DNA of 64,000 bases from Torymus aiolomorphi (GCA_036365515.1 CM070874.1:163822297-163886296), one strand, 5' to 3'; counted from the first letter of the stretch, positions 22,985 through 40,300 are shown. The notes: generated by a model not told the origin, from the sequence alone. Numbers and translations are program-made.

Positions 22985-23616
22985 TATATAAATGATGATT
23001 GTATATGGACCAATGCGTAATATTGAAAGTTTTATGTATACATAAAATAATAAGGTTAGGTTGGTTGACCAGATATATATATATATATATACCATATACG
23101 GATTCTCTCTCTCTCTCTCTCTCTCTCTCCGTCGCTCTTCTCTTTCCCTCTCTCTCTCTCTCTCCGTCGCTCTTCTCTTTCCCTCTCTCTCTCTCTCTCT
23201 CTCTCTCCGTCGCTCTTCTCTTTCCCTCTCTCTCTCACTCTACCCCCTCACTCACTCTCTCTCTCTCTTTTGCCAGTCGGTCGGACAAAAATGCTATACT
23301 ATGTACCGGTCGGACAAAAATGTATAGTTTGTGCGTACTGAAAAATATGGAGATTCGGAGATTCGGAAATAGTACATAAAAATATTCAGATCTCTAAATC
23401 TTTTGAATGAGACAATCTTTTTAAATGAAACCTTTCGATTTGAGTAGAGCAATGAAATGGCTTTCGATTAATAGGGATATGTTATATAGTTAAAACTAAC
23501 GCAATAGGTATATAATCGCATTGAATTTCTCGTACATCCATTTCAAAGTATATAATCACGCGGTCGTCCTAAGGCTCTTCTATACTTGCCTTCGGAACGC
23601 TCCCACGTTCCTTGAT
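22985..23616 (+). mobile_element. ~630 bp dispersed repeat (RepA), copy 1
   Basis: It is collinear with 43976-44556. Order: GATTGTATATGGAC, AAGGTTAGGTTGGTTGACCAG, (TA)n, CCATATACGGATTC, (CT)n with CCGTCGCTCTTC blocks, CGGTCGGACAAAAATG, a 200 bp unique stretch, then a terminal hairpin GGAACGC-TCCC-ACGTTCC and TTGAT. The flanks differ right after TTGAT, which fixes the 3' border. There is no coding capacity. The class is unknown; the 3' hairpin recalls Helitrons, but no CTRR end follows. Confidence 0.75.
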
Positions 23617-23629
23617 TTTCCATATAAAG

Positions 23630-23631
<2 letters not shown>

Positions 23632-23691
<60 letters not shown>

Positions 23692-23692
23692 A
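23632..23692 (+). repeat. (TA)n(TG)n microsatellite
   Basis: About 23 TA units are followed by seven TG units, between RepA and the second hairpin repeat. Confidence 0.9.
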
Positions 23693-23699
23693 AGTATGT

Positions 23700-23920
23700 G
23701 GGTGAACCCGTTTTGAAGAGGTATAGTTCTTTTTCTCAGAGATGCCTATGTTAACGTGACTAAAGAAATATGGACCCTGGGGTTATAGACTCTAGAAAAT
23801 GGCCGAAAACTCTCCAAAACCGATCATATATACCTTTTCCAATGTGAAGAGGCTCTTCAAAACCGGAGAAACTCTTCAAAACCGGTATATAATATCTCGA
23901 AAAACTCTCCAAAACCGATA
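23700..23920 (+). repeat. Hairpin repeat, copy 2 (CTCTTCAAAACCG arms)
   Basis: The left arm is CCCGTTTTGAAGAGG. The right side has several copies of CTCTTCAAAACCGG and CTCTCCAAAACCGAT. The loop is TCTCAGAGATGCC, CGTGACTAAAGAAATATGGA, CCCTGGGGTTATAGACTCTAG. The loop matches copies 1 and 4; the arm word is its own. It is flanked by (TA)n on both sides. Confidence 0.7.
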
Positions 23921-23956
23921 AAAGACATAAATATATATATATATAAATATATATAT

Positions 23957-28251
<4,295 letters not shown>

Positions 28252-28262
28252 TCCCCCACCCA
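28252..28262 (-). promoter_or_regulatory. TRIM polypurine tract
   Basis: The minus-strand sequence GGGTGGGGGA lies immediately before the TATAACGGG start of the 3' LTR, where plus-strand DNA synthesis of an LTR element is primed. Confidence 0.7.
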
Positions 28263-28815
28263 GATTTCACGTACCCTGGACGCGATATCTGCCAAGACAA
28301 CTAGGGCGCTAAATCGTGCCGCCGACTAGCATCCGAATCTCTTCCCGTTTACACCTCCCCACCCGAACGTGATCTATCAGTCTCCTACTTCTCTACAGGA
28401 GGCGTGATACTTCTCCATGCTCAACCGCCATTCAGGAGTAATCTCAACTGAATGCTTGTGCGGGAGTCTCGTAGACTCTGTTCTACGTGGAGGGGGCTGG
28501 ATCAGTACAAGAAAAACTCTCAATTTCCTTGACTGAAAGATGCGTGATCCGTACCTACACTCGCGCGATCAACACTTGAGTAAGAGAACACCTCGTCTCG
28601 GTTCTTGCGACTCAAGTCCCCTTCACACGACGCTGGGGCCGTACCACGTAACCGTATGCACACTACGGAGGCTACAGTGCTTTCCTATGGCCGTATACCG
28701 CACAGACTTACACGCAGGGAATCCCTCGGGATCGTGATCCGCGTATCCGTGTGGATGGGAGGAAGAATTTCGATCGGACTTCTTTACCGATTTTCAAAGG
28801 AAACGTGGATTATTT

Positions 28816-28827
28816 CGTTGGGCGCCA
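28816..28827 (-). promoter_or_regulatory. TRIM primer binding site
   Basis: TGGCGCCCAACG (minus strand) follows the 5' LTR without a gap. Its first eleven bases match the widespread retroelement PBS TGGCGCCCAAC. Confidence 0.75.
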
Positions 28828-29010
28828 TGTAACGGGGTGGATTCGGGGAAAAATACGAAAAAATACGCGCCGGCATCGGGAATCGAACCCGAGCCGTCCG
28901 GACCGGAGGCGAGTGTCTCTACCGCGAGACTACCGACGCACTGTCACACTGCGAGCTTCTATCCATCATAACCGGCGATGCCGGTAATACAGGTACCTAC
29001 CATGCGCCCG

Positions 29011-29015
<5 letters not shown>
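28828..29015 (-). repeat. TRIM 5' LTR (in minus-strand sense)
   Basis: This is the second 188 bp LTR, nearly identical to the first. It ends against ATAT of the next (TA)n tract. Confidence 0.9.
28867..28939 (-). promoter_or_regulatory. tRNA-like module, second LTR copy
   Basis: The 73 bases are identical to the module in the other LTR, so the fold and both pol III-type boxes are kept. Confidence 0.6.

Positions 29016-29087
<72 letters not shown>
29016..29087 (+). repeat. (TA)n microsatellite
   Basis: A TA run with a single TG step joins the TRIM to FB3. Confidence 0.95.
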
Positions 29088-31629
29088 GGGTCGTTCTTGT
29101 ACTTTTCGGTCATAACCGGTCGCAGGGGGTCAACCGTTTTCCTGGCTGATTTTTCCTGTGAACGTACATATAAAAAAAGTGACAAAGCCCCAATATTAGC
29201 TCCCCATATCCAATATTGAGACAGCTACACTGCTGAATTGCAAAAAATTGTCAAAAAATGGCTATTTTCGAAAAATTCTGTGCGGCTCGTTTTTCGATCG
29301 ATTTGAATGATTCAAGAAGGAATTTCTTTGTTATTTTGTCAAATTTTAGAAAAAAATTTGTGGAATAAAAATAAAGCAATGAAATTGTTACACAAAGGAA
29401 AACGGGAATCTAAATATTTTCATTTTTAAGGTTATCGTTCAACTTTCGTAGTTCCTCGAGTTTTATAGATATTGAGATCGGGTAGGGCCTATTTTCTTCG
29501 TCTTAAAAATACGTTTCATTTTCACTCAGCCAACGAATGATTTGATTGACTAGAAGCAAACATACAGCTCTTTCAAAATGGTCGATTTTCGAAAATCGCA
29601 ATGTTGGCACCCCTGTAACTTTTTTCTATCAAAACCGATTGGGCTCGTATTGAGCGGAAAAAAAAGGTTTAAATTTCTCGAAAACGACCCAATTGCTTTC
29701 GTTCGGTTCTTTAGATATTTGCAAAAGTTACGCATTTTTCAAAATAGGTGTTTTTCGTATACGTATCCATTAAGGGCGCGTACACCTAGTGGCTTCTGAG
29801 GCCAAAATCAGCTGAATCGATGGCTTTTCATGGGTCTAATTTACTTAAAATTCATGTATTTATTGCCCGAAGATTTGAAAATATTAAAAATATTTTATTA
29901 AATAATTTGAAAAAGAGTGTACGCTGGCGCGCTGAGCGTACATAAACCTCGAAACATATCAAGTCTGCGAAAGCGATATTTTTAAGACGCTCTATTTTAA
30001 TAATGAAAGGATGAATCTACTTCATTCTTGCGCGAAAACATTCCTTATTATATATTTTATGTGTACATAAAATTCCAAGTCTGACTTGAATCTCGTTGCT
30101 TAGATATTGTTGTAAACAGATACAAAACGCGACAGTTTCGATATATATATATAGATATATCTCCCATCTAATCCGTGTAACTTTACACAGCAATTACTCA
30201 GAAGCCAAACAATAAAATGCTCTAAAATTTGGATATGACATTCGTTATGTCTTTATTGACCTACGTGTGTAATTCCAAGTATGTGTTGAATCAACTCTGA
30301 TCTCCAGGGAACCACCTTAAGGTGGTTCGATAGCTCACCGCTCCCGGGGTGTGGGGAGGGGGTCCCCTTTTTAAAAGAATCGCGTCATAACTGTTTTGTA
30401 TTTTACCAAGGTACTTCCATAAGAGCCCGTGTATAAGAGTTGAACTTTGAAGATGAATAATTACATAATCGAGTTGACAAACGATCTGAAATTTCACACA
30501 CTAATAGAAAATCAATCGAAGAACAACAATATTTAGTTTTTGGAATGACGTAACCTTTTTCATTTCGGTATCGAACCTCGTTAAAGGGGGTCTTACACAT
30601 AGTGGCTTCTGAGGCCTTTTTAAAAAAAAGTATTCAATGAATATTCATGGGACAAGTTCTAAATTACTAAAAATTCATGCAGTAATGGCCCGAAGAGTAC
30701 GAAATATTAAAATTATTCAATTAATTATTTTTAAACATTGAAAAACCACTTTTAATTGCTTAATTTTAAGAGCTTTTGTAATATTCTTTGTCGCTTTTAG
30801 CATTTTCAAATTATTTAATAAAATATTTTTAATATTTTCAAATCTTCAAGCAATAAATACATGAATTTCAAGTAATTTAGACCCATGAAAAGCCATCGAT
30901 TCAGCTGATTTTGGCATCAGAAGCCACTAGTTGTAACACGCCCTTAAAGGATACGTAAACGAAAACCCCTATTTTGAAAAATTCGTAACTTTTGCAAATA
31001 TTCAAAAAACCGAACGAAACTAATTGGGTCGTTTTTGAGAAGGTTAAAACTTTTTTTCCGCCCAATACGAGCCCAATCGGTTTTGATAGAAAAAAGTTAC
31101 AGGGATGCCAACATTGCGATATTCGAAAATCGACCATTTTGAAAGAACTGTGTATTTGCTTCGAGTTAATCAAATCAATCGTTGGCCGAGTGAAAATGAA
31201 ACGTATTTTTAAGACGAAGAAAATAGGCCCTACCCGATCTCAATATCTATAAAACTCGAGGAACTACGAAAGTTGAACGATAACCTTAAAAATGAAAATA
31301 TTTAGATTCCCGTTTTCCTTTGTGTAAAAATTTCATTGCATTATTTTTATTCCACAAATTTTTTTCTAAAATTTGACAAAATAACAAAGAAATTCCTTCT
31401 TGAATCATTCAAATCAATCAAAAACCGAGCCGCACAGAATTTTTCGAAAATAGCCATTTTTTGACAATTTTTCGAAATTCAGCACAGTGTAGTTATCTCA
31501 ATATTGGATATGGGGAGGTAATTTTGGGGCTTTCTCACTTTTTTTATATGTACTTTCACAGGAAAAATCAGCGAGGAAAACTGTTGACCCCTTGCGACCG
31601 ATTATGACCGAAAAGTACAAGAACGACCC
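29088..31629. mobile_element. Foldback element FB3 with 827 bp arms
   Basis: The ends are GGGTCGTTCTTGTACTTTTC and its inverted copy, each next to (TA)n. The arms stay alignable for about 827 bp, to AAATTATTTAATAAAAT, leaving an ~890 bp loop. The loop contains a perfect 20 bp palindrome (GAACCACCTTAAGGTGGTTC, about 30309) and a degenerate third copy of the inner arm around 30570-30745. No transposase is present. Target preference and the GGGKCRTTC terminus suggest that it is mobilised by elements like the 4.0 kb transposon nearby; this is inference. Confidence 0.85.
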
Positions 31630-31822
31630 ATATATATATATATATATATTTTTTTTTCTAGGACCACTAGAGCCAAAGTTATAGCCGTTTTTATAAAAAA
31701 ATATTTTTCAAGTGGTAAAATTAGAGCTTGTGAAATATAGGAAAAGTTTTATTTACAAGATCAACCATAAGTTTGGCATAATTGTCCTAAAAAAAGTGCT
31801 GAGGCTGCATATTTTGAAGATC
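31630..31822. other. (TA)n remainder and short AT-rich flank
   Basis: A short TA tract and a T run lead into AT-rich unique sequence before the split MITE. No gene is visible. Confidence 0.4.
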
Positions 31823-32169
31823 TTAGGCCGTGTCTACATTATGCGAGAAGCACGTGCGATCAGCCCAAGCGATGCCAGCAAGCAATGCGTATTGGACAAA
31901 ATATTTAAAATACTTAAAATGATAAATAATATCATTTCACTACGATATTATTGACGATATTATTTATCGCTAAATATAGATCTACTAACTGATCTACTAC
32001 GATTGTTCGGGATTGAAGTATCCAAAGTGCCCGCTAGATGGCAAGCGTCCGATGCGCTCCCACTATGAAAAACATCACCCAACGGGCTTAAATAGAGTCC
32101 TGCGGCGCCTAGTCGCTACGTGCTTTATGCACATTCCTTTTACCTTACCACTTTCCGTTTTACCTATAC

Positions 32170-32824
32170 TGTTACGTCCGGAGACGTATTCTCATTTTAA
32201 AGAAAAAGCATAATTAGTATCAGATATTTCCTGACACATAAAAGCGGGAATGCAATTTTTTACAAACACAGCATTTTGCTCATGCGGCGCCGTGACGTAG
32301 TAGGTCATCACACTTGCGAAAAACAACGTACGATATTCTCTTTAAGGTCAGCATTTCTCAATGCCACCGCCGAATCGTATACGACTGACGAATTTTACAT
32401 TGCAAAATAAGATGATCTCGATTTACTGTCACCGGGCTCATCTTTAACCTAATTATTCTGTATTATAAAAGAAGTGATGCGCGTCACACGAATCAGTCAC
32501 AGCGTACAAGAAACCTGGCGAACTCCGTGTACCTCTACGACATCGAGAAGTTGAAACCGTAAGCCTTACACATCTAGTAAGCAGATTTTATAAGTTATTC
32601 AAATTGTAATCGTAAGCCTTACTCGTCTAGTAAGCAGATCTTATAAGTTATTTATAGTAAATTTATAAAAGCAAGCGTTATAAAAAGAATTGTAATTGAA
32701 ATTACAACACATCGACCTACCAGAAGCCAGCAGATTGTATTGGTAATAAATTATTGTATTTTATATAATAAACTTATATAAAACCAATTACTACTTATTT
32801 CCACTTATTTTTCGGAACGTAACA
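32170..32824 (+). repeat. 5' LTR of the 18.7 kb element
   Basis: It is identical to the 3' LTR apart from one T in a T run and the last ~13 bases (TTCGGAACGTAACA versus CCGGACTTAACA). It contains AATAAA-type signals (GGTAATAAATTATTG, TAATAAACTT) near the 3' end and a 53 bp tandem duplication (CGTAAGCCTTAC...CTAGTAAGCAGAT) at about 32558-32654, in which each copy can form a CTTAC/GTAAG hairpin. Confidence 0.9.
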
Positions 32825-32825
32825 G

Positions 32826-32843
32826 TGGTTCCGGTACGAATCG
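32826..32843 (+). promoter_or_regulatory. Primer binding site of the 18.7 kb element
   Basis: TGGTTCCGGTACGAATCG follows the LTR after one base and starts with the TGG that pairs to a tRNA CCA end. The tRNA was not identified. Confidence 0.55.
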
Positions 32844-34081
32844 AACGTAAGTTCACTAGATTTATACGAAAAAATAAGACTGGAATGAGAGGAAACGAGT
32901 AGTATTTGAAAATTACTAAAAATATCACTACTAACTGCTTCCGAGCTTCTCGTTTTGCAGTAAGAAGTTGAGAGGATCATTGTAGCATGATCGTTTAAAC
33001 TTCTGAAGATGAACGTGTACGGCTCGTCCAGATTACTAACATATTAACAGATAAATAAAAAAAAAAAAGGGAAAATAGACGATGTTATAGAAATAGGGAA
33101 AGAAGAAAGGATAACCCAAATACAAATAATGTAAACGAATATAAAAAAAAAAAAAAAAGATTTCACATAAAGATAAAATCAAAATAAATCAAAATATATA
33201 AGTAAATAGCATCACGCAAATATATTTAACAAACAAGAAATTTAAAGTGAAAAATTCATATAGGGAAACATTAAGAAACAAATAATTAAATAATATCAGT
33301 AAAAACAAATAACTAAAATATTAGTGAAAAAAAAAAATAAACAAATGAATAAATAAATAAAAAGAAATTGAAATAAATAAAACAAATCCAACACGAAGGA
33401 GAAAAATGAAATAATAATACAAAATAATGATCATTGAATGGATAAATATTATACATAAACAAGAAATAAGAATATCAGAAATCAAATTACACGAAAAACA
33501 TTAAGAATAGAGATACAAAATTGGCAAATAAATAAATAAATTGCCAAATAAATAATACACAATACATAAGTAATACAAAAAAATAGTTGAACTAATAATA
33601 AAAGATATTTAAAAATAAATATTAAGTATACTGATACATAAATAAAAAGAATAAAGAACAAAACATAAGAAATGAATGAAGAGAAATAAATAAAGGGAAA
33701 TAAATAATAGAGAATTTACACAATACAAAATAGAAAACATATGAGAGATATAATCAGTGTATAAAATAATCAAGTCATTTTTTATCAAAATAAGGAAATC
33801 AAAACAATAATAAAAAATAACTAAACAAACGAAAAGTATTACAATAAAAGTAAGAATATTATAATGAAGAATCATACAAAAAAAAATTACAATAAAATAT
33901 TACATTGCAAAAGGGAATATAATAAAATAAGAAAATGAAAAATATTTAAATATGATAATATAAAAAAATAAACAATACTCAAACGAGAAAATGAAAGTAA
34001 GACAATAATAAACAAAATAAAAGATAAATTAAAAAATAAACTACAATAATAATTACGAACATTTAATAAAATGAAAAAACC
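32844..34081. other. A-rich non-coding leader of the LTR element
   Basis: From about 33040 the plus strand is extremely A-rich (AAATAAATAAA-type runs), with stops throughout and no usable frame. Minus-strand frames here only mirror the composition. Confidence 0.6.
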
Positions 34082-37000
34082 ATGATGAATAATCAAGCTA
34101 ATACATTTTATAATTTTAAACAACAAAACCATTATTATACTAAAGTATTTCATTGTCAAATTTGCCGAGATCAATATCACGAAGCATTGTTTTGCTCTAA
34201 TGCAGTTTGTGTTTATTGTAAAAGTAAAGATCATATATCTTATTTTTGCAAGAATGCTAAAAATAAAATAGAACTTTTTTGTAAACTCTGTAATCACAGA
34301 GGACATTCTGTAGAGAAGTGTACATTTAACCAAACAAATGAAGATTATTGCCAATACTGTCAAATGATAGGACATGCAGCTACTCAATGCCCTGTTATAA
34401 AGAAATATGAACTTGATTGTGAGTATTGCGGAAGCACGGGTCACTCAACTAAAGACTGTCTGTCAGCAGTATGTATTGTAACGGGTGCAGGCAATAAAGG
34501 CGAAAGAGCCGCGTGTACCGCGCCGCGAGGTTTGAATCGCGCGCGCTTGCACGTACAGCGGCTCGCTGCGCGCCAAGCGGGACGCGCGGGAGGCGAAGCA
34601 AGAAGAAGAAGAAGACGCCGCCGTAGCGCTCCGAAGGGACGCCGCGGCCATTGATGGGCAGTCTAGTCCTGTAGCGCAACAGGTGCGCACGTGTCCTCCC
34701 GCCATACACGAGTGCTGTGCTCCGAAGTGCCCCGCCAGTGCCGCATCCCGCCCTGCAGAACAGCCCTTGCGCCTCCGATCCGCCGCCAGTCCCGCAGCGA
34801 CGCATCACCGGCTGCCTCGCCGGCCGGGCCACTCCGCCACCCAGAAAGGGAGAGGAGGAGAGAGAGAAAGAGGCGGCAGCCGAGGCTCGAGGAGCCACGA
34901 GGCCCGACGCCTCGCAGCGAGAAGGCGAGAGCGCGGGAACGTGAGAGAGAGAGAGAGAGACGTAGACTTCGAGCGACGCGCTGGCCAGCGCTAAAGTAAG
35001 TGTGCACTTCATTTGTACTTTTGCCGCGTAGGTTTTGCGTGCGAGCGGCCACGCGTAAGAAGTGTTACGCGGCTATCCGACGCCGCCTGCGTAGAGGCAA
35101 GCGGCCTCGTGTGCGAGAGCGCGGCGGCCATTTTGTGGCGTCTCGCGGCGCGGTGACGCCGGCCGTGCGACCGGCCGGCTCCGCGTAAGTCTCGGCCTGC
35201 GCGTTCGTTTTTTTTGTAGGAGATGTTCGGGCTTCGCGCCCCTTAGCGCGACTCCTTTTGACGAATAAACCTTATTTATTTTACTTTTCATTATTCGTGT
35301 CGAGTCTGTCATTTCGCGAGTAACTATCCCTATCCCCCCCGAATACCGCCCTCTACCTTTTCAGCAGCTGCAGCTAGTCGGAGGCTTCACCTCCTAGAGG
35401 AGCAACGTCAACGGGGAAATTGTAAGTGAAAGTCGCTCAGGTTAACCTGAGCGACGTTGTACGGGAACACCGGTGAGAGTAGGTCAGGCTAGTGCATATC
35501 TAGCCGCCGGTGAATTGTGCGCCGAAGTCAGCGGCAGCGGCAGAGCGCAGCGCCGGGTCTAGTAGAAGGCGGCCTAAGCTTTCTACAGCGACAGCCGGGC
35601 GCGCTTGTTCTGAGCCTGCGCCAACGCGCTCCGGCCGGCCGACGGGTCCGTCTACAACGGCGCGCTGCTCTGGGCGTAGTAGACGCCCGTTTATCGCCTG
35701 GCGCATCCCAGAGAGGGATTAATACCCTCTTCTTAATTCACCCCGTTACAGTATGAAATGCAATAAACTCGGGCACTGGATAAAATACTGCCCTATAAAC
35801 AAAAAAATAATGTGGTGCGCGTTATGTAAGGAAGAAGACCACGATTCATCAGATTGCAAGCGTGCGATTTTAAGAAATAGAATAATTTGTCAAATTTGCA
35901 ACAGAATCGGACATACAGCAAAGTATTGCCCAGAAAGAAATGCTCATTCTCAAAATAGCACAAACTACAAAATTTTAGAAAATAAAGAAATTCATCAATT
36001 ACCAAATACTACAAGAAATTATAACCGATTCATTAACAAAACTCAAGAACAAAATTACAAGCCAAGAAACACGATTTTTAATAATCAACAACCCAATACA
36101 GTAAATAGGAAAAGAATTCAATGTGATTATTGCAAAAGAATTGGACATGACATCGACAACTGCAGAAAACTTAAAAATCTTATGATACAATATAATGCAA
36201 TGGGAAATCATTGTGATCTTTGTAAAAATCCAGATCATACTACTGAAGAATGTGAGGAAATCAAACAATATCCAAGTATTAATACTGATGAATCATACCA
36301 TAATGTTACGAAAGAAATAATTAACGAATCAAAAATGCAGAAAAACAAAGTTAATACAACGAATATTGAAAGGTATAATGGTAATGAACTAATTACAGAA
36401 AATAAAGTAAATAAAATTAAACAGGTAACTAATATCATAGAGGAATCTACAATAATTAATGATGATAAAGAAATCAATTTAATTATCGTACCTTTTATAA
36501 AAATACATGAAATCACTGATGAACCAAAAGATAATAATATGATTATAAAAAATCATGGAAATACTAATGAAATTAATTTTATAGACTTTAACGAAATTTT
36601 CAAAAATAATCATGAAATTGAAGAAATTATGGAAACAAATTTAATTGATTCTATTGAATCTACTGTAAAAAATTATGAGACTAATGAAGAAATGAATTTC
36701 AACGAATCTAATTTAAAAACCCATGAGGATTGTGATGAAATTAATGTAATTCATTTTAATGAATCCAATATAAATAACCAAAAGAATGAAATTTCGAATG
36801 AAAATAATAAAGAAGGTAATAATTCGTTGGAAACAGTAACTTTTTATAATGATCTTAAAGTCATTTTAGACATAACTTTTGCTTTAGCTGAACCATTTTC
36901 CGAAGATGATCAAATGGAAACTAAATTCCAACAAAACTCGCTTGAAAATTCGTTAAAAGAGAATATAGCATCAATACATTCAGAAGAGTCTTTATTAAAT

Positions 37001-37330
37001 GATACAAAAAATCTAAAGAACTTATTAAATAATAGTAAAGTAGTTTTCGAAAATGAAAATCAACCAAAAGATATGTTTGATAATCAAAAACTAAAAAAAC
37101 ATTTAGAGAATAAAAGTCATCTAAAAATATTTGATAATCAAGAACACCAAGAACAGCTTGACAATAAAAATCAACTAAAAGAAACTTTGGGTAATCAAGA
37201 TCATAACGTAATAATCAATCTAAATACAAATCGTAATAAAGTACACCAATTGCAGTTATTTTTTAACTATCCTATCAAAGTAAAATCTAATCCGTCAAAC
37301 TCTGTACCAAAAACTTTAATGAGAGCTTAA
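34082..37330 (+). pseudogene. Gag-like protein with ten CCHC zinc knuckles, split by a solo LTR
   Basis: Two parts (34082-34476 and 35755-37330) are in the same frame. The insertion plus one target duplication is 1278 bp, a multiple of three, and the break falls inside a knuckle that the two flanks complete. Part one holds five CX2CX4HX4C knuckles (starting CQIC, CVYC, CKLC, CQYC, CEYC), the junction one, and part two four more (CALC, CQIC, CDYC, CDLC). Then follows a ~380-residue tail rich in Asn, Glu, Lys and Ile. Such knuckles bind single-stranded nucleic acid. One to three are usual in Gag; ten is exceptional. The last ~12 codons come from the end of FB2, which supplies the stop. Confidence 0.75.
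34477..35750 (+). mobile_element. Solo LTR, 1274 bp, inside the zinc-knuckle frame
   Basis: It begins TGTAACGGGTGCAGG and ends TTCACCCCGTTACA, flanked by GTAT on both sides (34473-34476 and 35751-35754). The body is very GC-rich, unlike its host. A GAATAAACC signal lies near 35262. There is no internal direct repeat, so it is a solo LTR rather than a complete element. Its termini match those of the TRIM LTRs (ACGGG...CACCCCGTTACA). Numerous long overlapping frames here result from GC content. Confidence 0.8.
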
Positions 37331-40300
37331 ATATGTTTTAATACAATCAACACGTTTTTAAAAAAAAATAATTTTTTAAGTACGTTTTAACGACACAATT
37401 TTTGTCTAGACCTTTTATTTCTTCGAACCTCATCTATTCAATAAGCACTCTCTGCAAATGGTAATAATTTTTTTCATGACTGTACCAATAATAATATTGT
37501 TAATATAAAACTTTCTACGAAAGTATAAAATAAGGCAAGTATAGACGTTTTTTCTAAAACTGCAAATCAAACAAATGTAAGTTGTGAAATCAATTATCAA
37601 TAGTCAAGTAATGCAAACAACTCTCGGAAACTACTGTATGACTGTTCTCAGAAATGTATTAAAATTTGTTCATCTTTCTATACAAATTAAACACGAGAAA
37701 GTACTGAAATAATATAAAACTTTCTACGAAAGTATAAAAAAGGCAAGTATAGACGTTTTTTCTGTATAATCTATAAAATAATAATATTTATGATTTTTTA
37801 AAAGGAATCAAATAAATACCAGTGAAAAAGTCTTTTACTTCTTTGAGTCATTGTATGCTGAACAAATTATATGTCAGTAAGTACATTCAAATTGTTCACT
37901 GCAAATCAAACAAATGAAAGTTGTGAAATCAATTATCGATAGTCAAGTAATGAAAAAACTCTCGGAATCAACTGTATGATTGTTCTCAAAAATGTATTCA
38001 AATTTGTGCATTCTTCTATACAAATTAAACACAAGAAAGTACTGAAATCAATTTATTGTAGTCAAGTAACCGTAAGTTAACTTGACTGACATATTTATGC
38101 ATTCTCCTATACAAATTAAACACAAGAAAGTACTGAAATCAATTTATTGTAGTCAAGTAACCGTAAGTTAACTTGACTGACATAATAGAACTTTTAGTAC
38201 CTTTTGTGTAAAATTACATTTTACGCCCACGTTGTAAATTCAAAAATATTTAGCCAGCGGGCATAAAGTACTACTTAACGCCTAACAAGCGCAATAGCTC
38301 ACATACTCCTACAAAACTTTATAGAACCTACGCACTTTACGCCCGTGTGGGTGAAAATTATTTTAATTATATAACTATTATGCCTTCCTTTTATTTCTAA
38401 AATTCATAAGAATTTTATCAGATATTTACGAAAAGTTAAAGCCTATATAAAAAAATTACATAGTTACCAACACATCCCCATTTTTCATTATTCTTTCTCA
38501 ATTTTGAAATTTCTATAATATTACGCATCTTGGAAGGACAATAGAAGTCTATATAGAGCTGCTCTAGCAGTGGTGGTCCTCCAATCTCCCATACATACTT
38601 GGCGGGCCCGACGGTTTGCAGTTTAAGGTGTAGACATGGTCATTTTCATATAAATATTCTATGAATATGTTTAAGGTCAGATAAAATATATAAATGGGTT
38701 GCTTCTACATATTAAATACTGATCCGTATTGAATTTATTACTCTGTTTTTAAATAGAAAGTGCAAACACGCATGATAATATCATATGAGATCTCATGAGA
38801 ATATCGGACATCAGATCTCGTATGAGAATATCGGACATCAGATCTCTTACGAGATTTCATTTGAGATCCCGTAATAAGTAAAATTGCAGATGACATTAAT
38901 ATATGATATCTCACATGCGATCTGATGTCTGAAATACTCATATGAGATCTCGTATATGATATTTACACACGGTAAAAGGATGAAAATTAAAATAGGTGGC
39001 TTACAAAATGGTTAATAAAATCTAAAGCACTTTTGAGTAAACTATAAATTTATATGCATTTTTTATCTCATTCCCACTTAAAAAAGACGGACACAAGGAA
39101 AAATATTTAGGGTAATGAAAGTAAATCATGAGATTATGCACTTGTATAGGGATATTATAATATTTAAGCGGTATCAATTAAAAATTAGAGCCAATGTTAT
39201 TATTTATAGTGGGCTTATAGGTATAAACATTGTTAATCAATTTATGCAAAAATTTAGTAAGTATTCTACATTTGTAAATGTAGAATACTACAAAGCCCAC
39301 CGGTAAACTGCAAACCGTCGGGCCCGCCAAGTATGTATGGGAGATTGGAGGACCACCACTGCTAGAGCAGCTCTATATAGACTTCTATTGTCCTCCCAAT
39401 ATGCGTAATATTATAGAAATTTCAAAATTGAGAAAGAATAATGAAAAATGGGGATGTGTTGGTAACTATGTAATTTTTTTATATAGGCTTTAACTTTTCG
39501 TAAATATCTGATAAAATTCTTATGAATTTTAGAAATAAAAGGAAGGCATAATAGTTATATAATTAAAATAATTTTCACCCACACGGGCGTAAAGTGCGTA
39601 GGTTCTATAAAGTTTTGTAGGAGTATGTGAGCTATTGCGCTTGTTAGGCGTTAAGTAGTACTTTATGCCCGCTGGCTAAATATTTTTGAAGTTACAACGT
39701 GGGCGTAAAATGTAATTTTACACAAAAGGTACTAAAAGTTCTATTATGTCAGTCAAGTTAACTTACGGTTACTTGACTACAATAAATTGATTTCAGTACT
39801 TTCTTGTGTTTAATTTGTATAGGAGAATGCACAAATATGTCAGTCAAGTTAACTTACGGTTACTTGACTACAATAAATTGATTTCAGTACTTTCTTGTGT
39901 TTAATTTGTATAGAAGAATGCACAAATTTGAATACATTTTTGAGAACAATCATACAGTTGATTCCGAGAGTTTTTTCATTACTTGACTATCGATAATTGA
40001 TTTCACAACTTTCATTTGTTTGATTTGCAGTGAACAATTTGAATGTACTTACTGACATATAATTTGTTCAGCATACAATGACTCAAAGAAGTAAAAGACT
40101 TTTTCACTGGTATTTATTTGATTCCTTTTAAAAAATCATAAATATTATTATTTTATAGATTATACAGAAAAACGTCTATACTTGCCTTTTTTTATACTTT
40201 CGTAGAAAGTTTTATATTATTTCAGTACTTTCTCGTGTTTAATTTGTATAGAAAGATGAACAAATTTTAATACATTTCTGAGAACAGTCATACAGTAGTT

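Noticed and set aside
22985..23616. RepA as a Helitron
   Set aside because: A 3' hairpin is present, but it is followed by TTGAT instead of CTRR, and no TC start or Rep/helicase was seen. It was left unclassified.
33609..34444. Minus-strand Ile/Leu/Phe-rich frames resembling membrane proteins
   Set aside because: They are antisense to A-rich leader and zinc-knuckle coding DNA; hydrophobicity arises from T-rich codons.
34449..35188. Multiple overlapping Arg/Ala/Pro-rich frames on both strands
   Set aside because: The region is a GC-rich solo LTR with clear borders and target duplication. Long frames follow from few stop codons at high GC.
39115..39306. 63-codon frame in the FB2 loop
   Set aside because: There is no recognisable motif, and it is not matched by an open frame in the FB1 loop.
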